15,828 nt of DNA from Parvularculaceae bacterium UBA4496 (GTDB lineage Bacteria > Pseudomonadota > Alphaproteobacteria > Caulobacterales > Parvularculaceae): assembly GCA_002388885.1 (NCBI GenBank), contig DGNI01000064.1, positions 6,170-21,997 of the forward strand, in the 5' to 3' direction. The notes beneath the pieces are model-generated. The model saw only the letters and a list, made by a program, of their open reading frames with translations. It was not told where the DNA came from and made no database searches. This document shows, one piece after another, positions 12,798 to 15,828 of this stretch. How positions within the stretch are numbered: position 1 is the stretch's first letter; each line of letters starts with the position of its first letter. The position numbers were made by a program, and so were the translations under genes.

Positions 12798-14194
12798 ACG
12801 CTGACGTTGAAAAACGGCGCCTTGTCCCGCGTGATAAGCCACAGGCGCGTCCCCAACATCACTGCGGCTGATGCAAGCCCGGCGAGCAGCCCCCACCACA
12901 CGCCGACTGCGCCCAGGGGTGTTCCAAGACCGAGCCATGCGGCGGTGGTGAAGCCGATCGCCCAATAGCTGATGCCGGTCAGGAACATCGGCATGCGCAC
13001 GTCTTTAAGGCCGCGAAGCGCCTGTGCGGCGGCGACCTGTGTGGCGTCAAACAATGCGAACGCGGCGGCGATGGGCAAAAACGAGGCGACAAGCGCCAGC
13101 ACCACCGTTTCCTCGGCGTCGAGATAAAGTCCTGCGATTTCATTTGGAAGCAAAAGCATCGGAATCGCGAACAGCATGATGACGCCGGCGCATGTCAGGA
13201 TCGAAACGAGCGCCGCGCGGCGAACGCCGGGGAGGTCTCTGGCCCCGGCCATCAATCCGACACGCACGCCGCCGGCCATGGACAGCCCCATGGGCATCAT
13301 GAAAGCGAGCGCGGCAATGTTCAGCGCAATGTGATACGCCGCCATTTCGTGAATGCCGATGCGCCCCATCAAAAACACGGCGCTGTTGAACAACATCGCC
13401 TCGAAACCGAATGTGACAGTGATCGGCCAGCCAAGGCGGACGACTTCCATGAAGCGCGGCCAGTCGGGCTTCAGGAATTTCACAAACAGCTCGAAACGCT
13501 TCGCGGTCTTTTCCCAGTTGATATAGGCGACAAGGGCGAAAAAACCTGCGGCGTGAGAAATCGACGATGCGATGCCCGCGCCCACCAGCTCAAGCCGCGG
13601 CGCGCCCCAATTGCCGTAGATCAGCATGTAGTTGAGAAGCGCGTTCAGTCCGGTCGTAATGATGATGAACACCAGCGGCGCGCGCGTGCGTTCGATCGCC
13701 GCGAGAAAGTTACGCAAGACAATGACGCCAAGCGCAAACGGCAGGCCAGGCGCCAGCGCCAATACATAAGGCTCGGCGAGCTTCGCGGTCGCCGCCGGTT
13801 GGCCGAGCATCAGCGCGATTTCTTCTGCAAAGAAATAAATGATGGAAATCAGCGGTGCGAAAATGCCGACGACCCACAGTCCCATCCGCACCGAACGGCG
13901 CACGTCGCGCACGTCGTCCTTGTCGGCGCCAAGCGCCTGCGCCACCATGGGCGACGTCGCCATGGCCGGCCCGAAACCGGCGACGAACATGGCGAAGAAC
14001 ATGATGAGACCGAGCGATGCGGCGGCGAGCTGGTCTGCGCCCAGCCGGCCGATCATCAAAACGTCGATGGTGTTAATCGAAAATTGGACGAGCTGCGTCA
14101 GCGCCATCGGCAGACCGATGGTCGTCAGCGCGATGAACTCGCGCCGCCACGGTCCCATACGGGCGCCGGGCGCATCTTCGATCATTGCTGACAT
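12794..14194 (-). CDS. MATE-family multidrug and toxin efflux transporter
   Basis: From ATG 14194 this is a 466-residue inner-membrane protein with about 12 membrane helices in two repeated halves, the length and layout of MATE (NorM/DinF-like) antiporters, which export cationic or other compounds using H+ or Na+. Typical blocks are FIALTTIGLPMALTQLVQFS and MIGRLGADQLAAASLG near the start, MVAQALGADK after helix 2, and, in the second half, LGWPITVTFGFEAMLFNSAV, MGRIGIHEMAAYHIALNIAA, MPMGLSMAGGVRVG and QALRGLKDVRMPM. The frame is open up to ATG 14296, but the extra 34 residues are not MATE-like and span a hairpin. ATG 14185 is another possible start; none has a clear Shine-Dalgarno. Substrate cannot be predicted. 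Confidence 0.92.
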   Translation of the reverse strand: MSAMIEDAPGARMGPWRREFIALTTIGLPMALTQLVQFSINTIDVLMIGRLGADQLAAASLGLIMFFAMFVAGFGPAMATSPMVAQALGADKDDVRDVRRSVRMGLWVVGIFAPLISIIYFFAEEIALMLGQPAATAKLAEPYVLALAPGLPFALGVIVLRNFLAAIERTRAPLVFIIITTGLNALLNYMLIYGNWGAPRLELVGAGIASSISHAAGFFALVAYINWEKTAKRFELFVKFLKPDWPRFMEVVRLGWPITVTFGFEAMLFNSAVFLMGRIGIHEMAAYHIALNIAALAFMMPMGLSMAGGVRVGLMAGARDLPGVRRAALVSILTCAGVIMLFAIPMLLLPNEIAGLYLDAEETVVLALVASFLPIAAAFALFDATQVAAAQALRGLKDVRMPMFLTGISYWAIGFTTAAWLGLGTPLGAVGVWWGLLAGLASAAVMLGTRLWLITRDKAPFFNVSV

Positions 14195-14217
14195 TACGCA
14201 TTCGCAAAACCAAATCG

Positions 14218-14231
14218 GCGCCTTTCGGCGC
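14218..14231 (-). terminator. Short GAAA-tetraloop hairpin, possible weak terminator
   Basis: On the - strand, GCGCC-GAAA-GGCGC forms a 5-pair GC stem with a stable GNRA tetraloop, followed by CGATTTGGTTTT. It lies 102 bases after the stop of the PEP mutase/ICL-like gene and 23 bases before the MATE start at 14194. The T-rich tail is broken by Gs, so termination would be weak at best. It may instead be a leader structure of the MATE transcript. Confidence 0.3.
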
Positions 14232-14332
14232 GGGAGCGCGGGTTTAGCCTCAACCGCATGCAAAAGATATAGCTTTGAGGCAACATTTCCGATCACAAAT
14301 TCGAAAGAACGGCGCGCGCTTTCAATGCAATG

Positions 14333-15151
14333 CTATTTCAGAAACTGACCGACGGTTTTGGCGTTTTCCCTGTCGATGTTGAGGCAACCGAAGTCGCCGT
14401 CCGATAAAATACTCGCCGCATTTGCAAGGCTTGAATATGCCGCCCAGGCGAGGCCGCCGCCGATGGAGAGCCGTGCGGCGCCCGCTTCAGCGAATTCTTC
14501 AACGCTATGCTGCACGAGCTTGCCGAGCACAAGAATGTTCACCGGTTTTGAAACGCCGGCGCATAGCGCGCGCACGGCGTCCATATCTGGCAGGCCCGGC
14601 GCATAGAGAACATCGGCGCCGGCATCAGCGAATGCGTTCAGGCGCGCAATCACTTTATCAATTTCACCGATGCCATAGAGAAAGGCTTCGGCACGCGCGG
14701 TGAGTACGAAATCGCGCCCGCTTTTCCTGATGGCTTCAGATGCGGCGGCGATCCGTTCCACAGCAAGCGCGTCATCTTCAATCACCGGCTTCGCCTTGTC
14801 GCCGGTCGAGTCCTCGATTGATCCGCCGCTCAACGCGGTTTGAGTTGCAAGCTGAATTGTTTCGCCCGCATCTTCAAGCTTTAGGCCGAAGCCGTTTTCA
14901 AGATCAGCGCTAACCGGAACATCAACAGCCCTGGCGATCACATCGCCATGCGCAATGGCGTCATTGCGCGTCACGCCGTAATCGCGCCGTCCAAGCGTCA
15001 TGGCGAAGCCGGAACTGGTTGTCGCCAGGGCCTTGAAACCAAGCCCTTCAAGCATGCGCGCAGATCCTGCATCCCACGGGTTCGGAATAACGAAAGGCTC
15101 TCCCGCAACATGCATCGCGCGAAAATTTTTGGTTTTGTCGTCGATGTTCAT
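14333..15151 (-). CDS. PEP mutase / isocitrate lyase superfamily enzyme
   Basis: This 272-residue TIM-barrel protein shows the superfamily pattern: IPNPWDAGSARMLEGLGFKA (22-41), ATTSSGFA (43-50), the Mg-binding segment SADLENGFG (81-89, D83 and E85), GGSIEDST (109-116) and LTARAEAF (150-157, R153 and E155). Relatives make or break C-C or C-P bonds next to a carboxylate (isocitrate and methylisocitrate lyases, PEP mutase, oxaloacetate decarboxylase). The KKCGH catalytic loop of true isocitrate and methylisocitrate lyases is absent, and the EDKxxxKxNS loop of PEP mutase is replaced by EDSTGDKAKPV, so neither activity should be assumed. It belongs to the large uncharacterised branch of the family. 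The ATG at 15149-15151 has only a weak GGATGA site. It lies 70 bases downstream of the SDR gene on the same strand. Confidence 0.87.
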   Translation of the reverse strand: MNIDDKTKNFRAMHVAGEPFVIPNPWDAGSARMLEGLGFKALATTSSGFAMTLGRRDYGVTRNDAIAHGDVIARAVDVPVSADLENGFGLKLEDAGETIQLATQTALSGGSIEDSTGDKAKPVIEDDALAVERIAAASEAIRKSGRDFVLTARAEAFLYGIGEIDKVIARLNAFADAGADVLYAPGLPDMDAVRALCAGVSKPVNILVLGKLVQHSVEEFAEAGAARLSIGGGLAWAAYSSLANAASILSDGDFGCLNIDRENAKTVGQFLK

Positions 15152-15221
15152 CGTTCATCCATCATGTTGGCGGACCGGGTTAACCGAATGGAGAAAATGC
15201 GCAATCCGTTTCTTGCGGGCG

Positions 15222-15828
15222 TTAGTCCGTCACCGCGTCATGCCAGCTCTTGTAGATGCCGCCGCTCAAGACGCTGGCTTGAATCTGCGCCATGGCGGCG
15301 TTTGCGGCGTCGGTTCCTTGCGTGTTTGGGTGTACCGGTTTGCGCAAGGGTCGCGAGCCTGCGGGCATGGTCATAATTTCGGCGATGGCGCGGGGCACGT
15401 CATTGGGGTCGGTCGAGCCGCCGCCGTTGAAAATGCCTTCAGCAAGCTGAAGATGCGCCGAATACGCCTCCTTGCGTTCGTCGCTGACGCGCGCCAGCAG
15501 TTTTTCCGCGTTCTTCGCGCCGCTCTCCCAGATCTTTGTGGGATACCCGCCCGGCTGGATGATGGTCACTTCAACGCCGAACGGCGCGAGTTCGTAGGCC
15601 ATGGTTTCAAACATCGCTTCGACGCCAAATTTTGTTGCGCAATACATACCGAGATTGGGAATGAGGATGCGCCCGAGTTGCGATGAGACATTGAATATTT
15701 GCCCCGCGCGGCGTTCGCGCATTTTCGGTAGTACGGCACGCGCCATGCGCAAATAGGCGAACAGGTTGGTTTCAAAGATCAGGCGCGTTGCCTCCATGTC
15801 GTTGATCTCAACAGGCCCCGCCATACCG
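15222..15828 (-). CDS. Short-chain dehydrogenase/reductase, N-terminus cut off by window edge
   Basis: The frame enters from the right edge and ends with TAA at 15222-15224. The visible ~202 residues cover the second half of a classical SDR. They begin just after the expected NAGYG segment (the edge codons read G-M-A-G-P-V-E), followed by NLFAYLRMARAVLPKMRERR, the catalytic Ser in FNVSSQLG and the catalytic YxxxK in YCATKFGVEAM, then VTIIQPGGYPT. The NAD(P)-binding Gly-rich motif must lie outside the window. The ATG at 15824 is therefore internal and not the true start. Substrate is unknown; the length and C-terminal extension fit SDRs acting on short alcohols or ketones. It may be co-transcribed with the downstream PEP mutase/ICL-like gene. 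Confidence 0.88.
   Translation of the reverse strand, partial: GMAGPVEINDMEATRLIFETNLFAYLRMARAVLPKMRERRAGQIFNVSSQLGRILIPNLGMYCATKFGVEAMFETMAYELAPFGVEVTIIQPGGYPTKIWESGAKNAEKLLARVSDERKEAYSAHLQLAEGIFNGGGSTDPNDVPRAIAEIMTMPAGSRPLRKPVHPNTQGTDAANAAMAQIQASVLSGGIYKSWHDAVTD

Noticed and set aside
13331..14191. 286-codon + strand frame opposite the MATE gene
   Set aside because: It lies wholly antisense to a clear MATE transporter, and its product is a run of Arg, His, Gln and Asp with no fold-like pattern. Long antisense frames are expected over GC-rich codons.
14195..14296. N-terminal extension of the MATE frame
   Set aside because: The 34 extra residues are not like MATE N-termini, and the segment contains a GC hairpin typical of non-coding leader or terminator DNA.
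1..15828. tRNA or rRNA genes, CRISPR arrays, insertion sequences, prophage, toxin-antitoxin or defence modules
   Set aside because: I looked on both strands for cloverleaf segments, regular spaced repeats, transposase or integrase motifs, terminal repeats and paired small genes, and found none I could support.

Overview
The window looks like ordinary chromosomal DNA of a GC-rich Gram-negative bacterium. An alphaproteobacterium, perhaps a marine group such as the Parvularculales or Hyphomonadaceae, is the best guess. The reasons are the pairing of an RluB-type pseudouridine synthase with tadA, the alphaproteobacterial look of the TadA C-terminus, the GC-rich third codon positions, and the mix of acyl-CoA dehydrogenase, PhoX and TolB-propeller amidohydrolase genes. 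This is inference: there is no rRNA or other taxonomic marker. I see no tRNA or rRNA gene, CRISPR array, insertion sequence, integrase or plasmid or phage marker. Genes are tightly packed and no gene-free stretch exceeds about 250 bases.

Layout. (1) 1-2270 is a translation and RNA-modification corner. A partial rluB-type gene runs leftward off the edge and diverges, across a 59-base gap, from a class I methyltransferase gene, tadA (tRNA adenosine deaminase) and a DoxX membrane protein, all on the + strand with very short gaps. (2) 2339-7249 holds an ACAD10/11-like acyl-CoA dehydrogenase and a 1187-residue exported or membrane-anchored protein made of a TolB-type propeller, a very acidic linker and an amidohydrolase domain. 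(3) 7280-8696 holds an orphan GAF-PAS sensor protein on the - strand, divergent from a small membrane-anchored protein with an L7/L12-like helical hairpin. (4) 8730-11173 holds two divergent TetR-family regulators. The one on the left has a perfect 18-base palindrome just upstream of its start. The one on the right is followed by an AT-rich dyad, a long GC-rich hairpin and a secreted protein that appears to combine an SCP2-like domain with a cupin. (5) 11385-12797 is a Tat-exported PhoX-family phosphatase, tail-to-tail and overlapping by four bases with a MATE transporter. (6) 14333 to the right edge, all on the - strand, holds a PEP mutase/isocitrate lyase superfamily enzyme and a short-chain dehydrogenase cut by the window edge.

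No clearly new multi-gene system stands out. The most unusual part is 9375-11173 (two TetR regulators, three dyad elements and a secreted SCP2-like/cupin fusion). Next come the acidic linker of the amidohydrolase and the membrane-tethered L7/L12-like protein. Functional coupling between these neighbours is inferred only from position.
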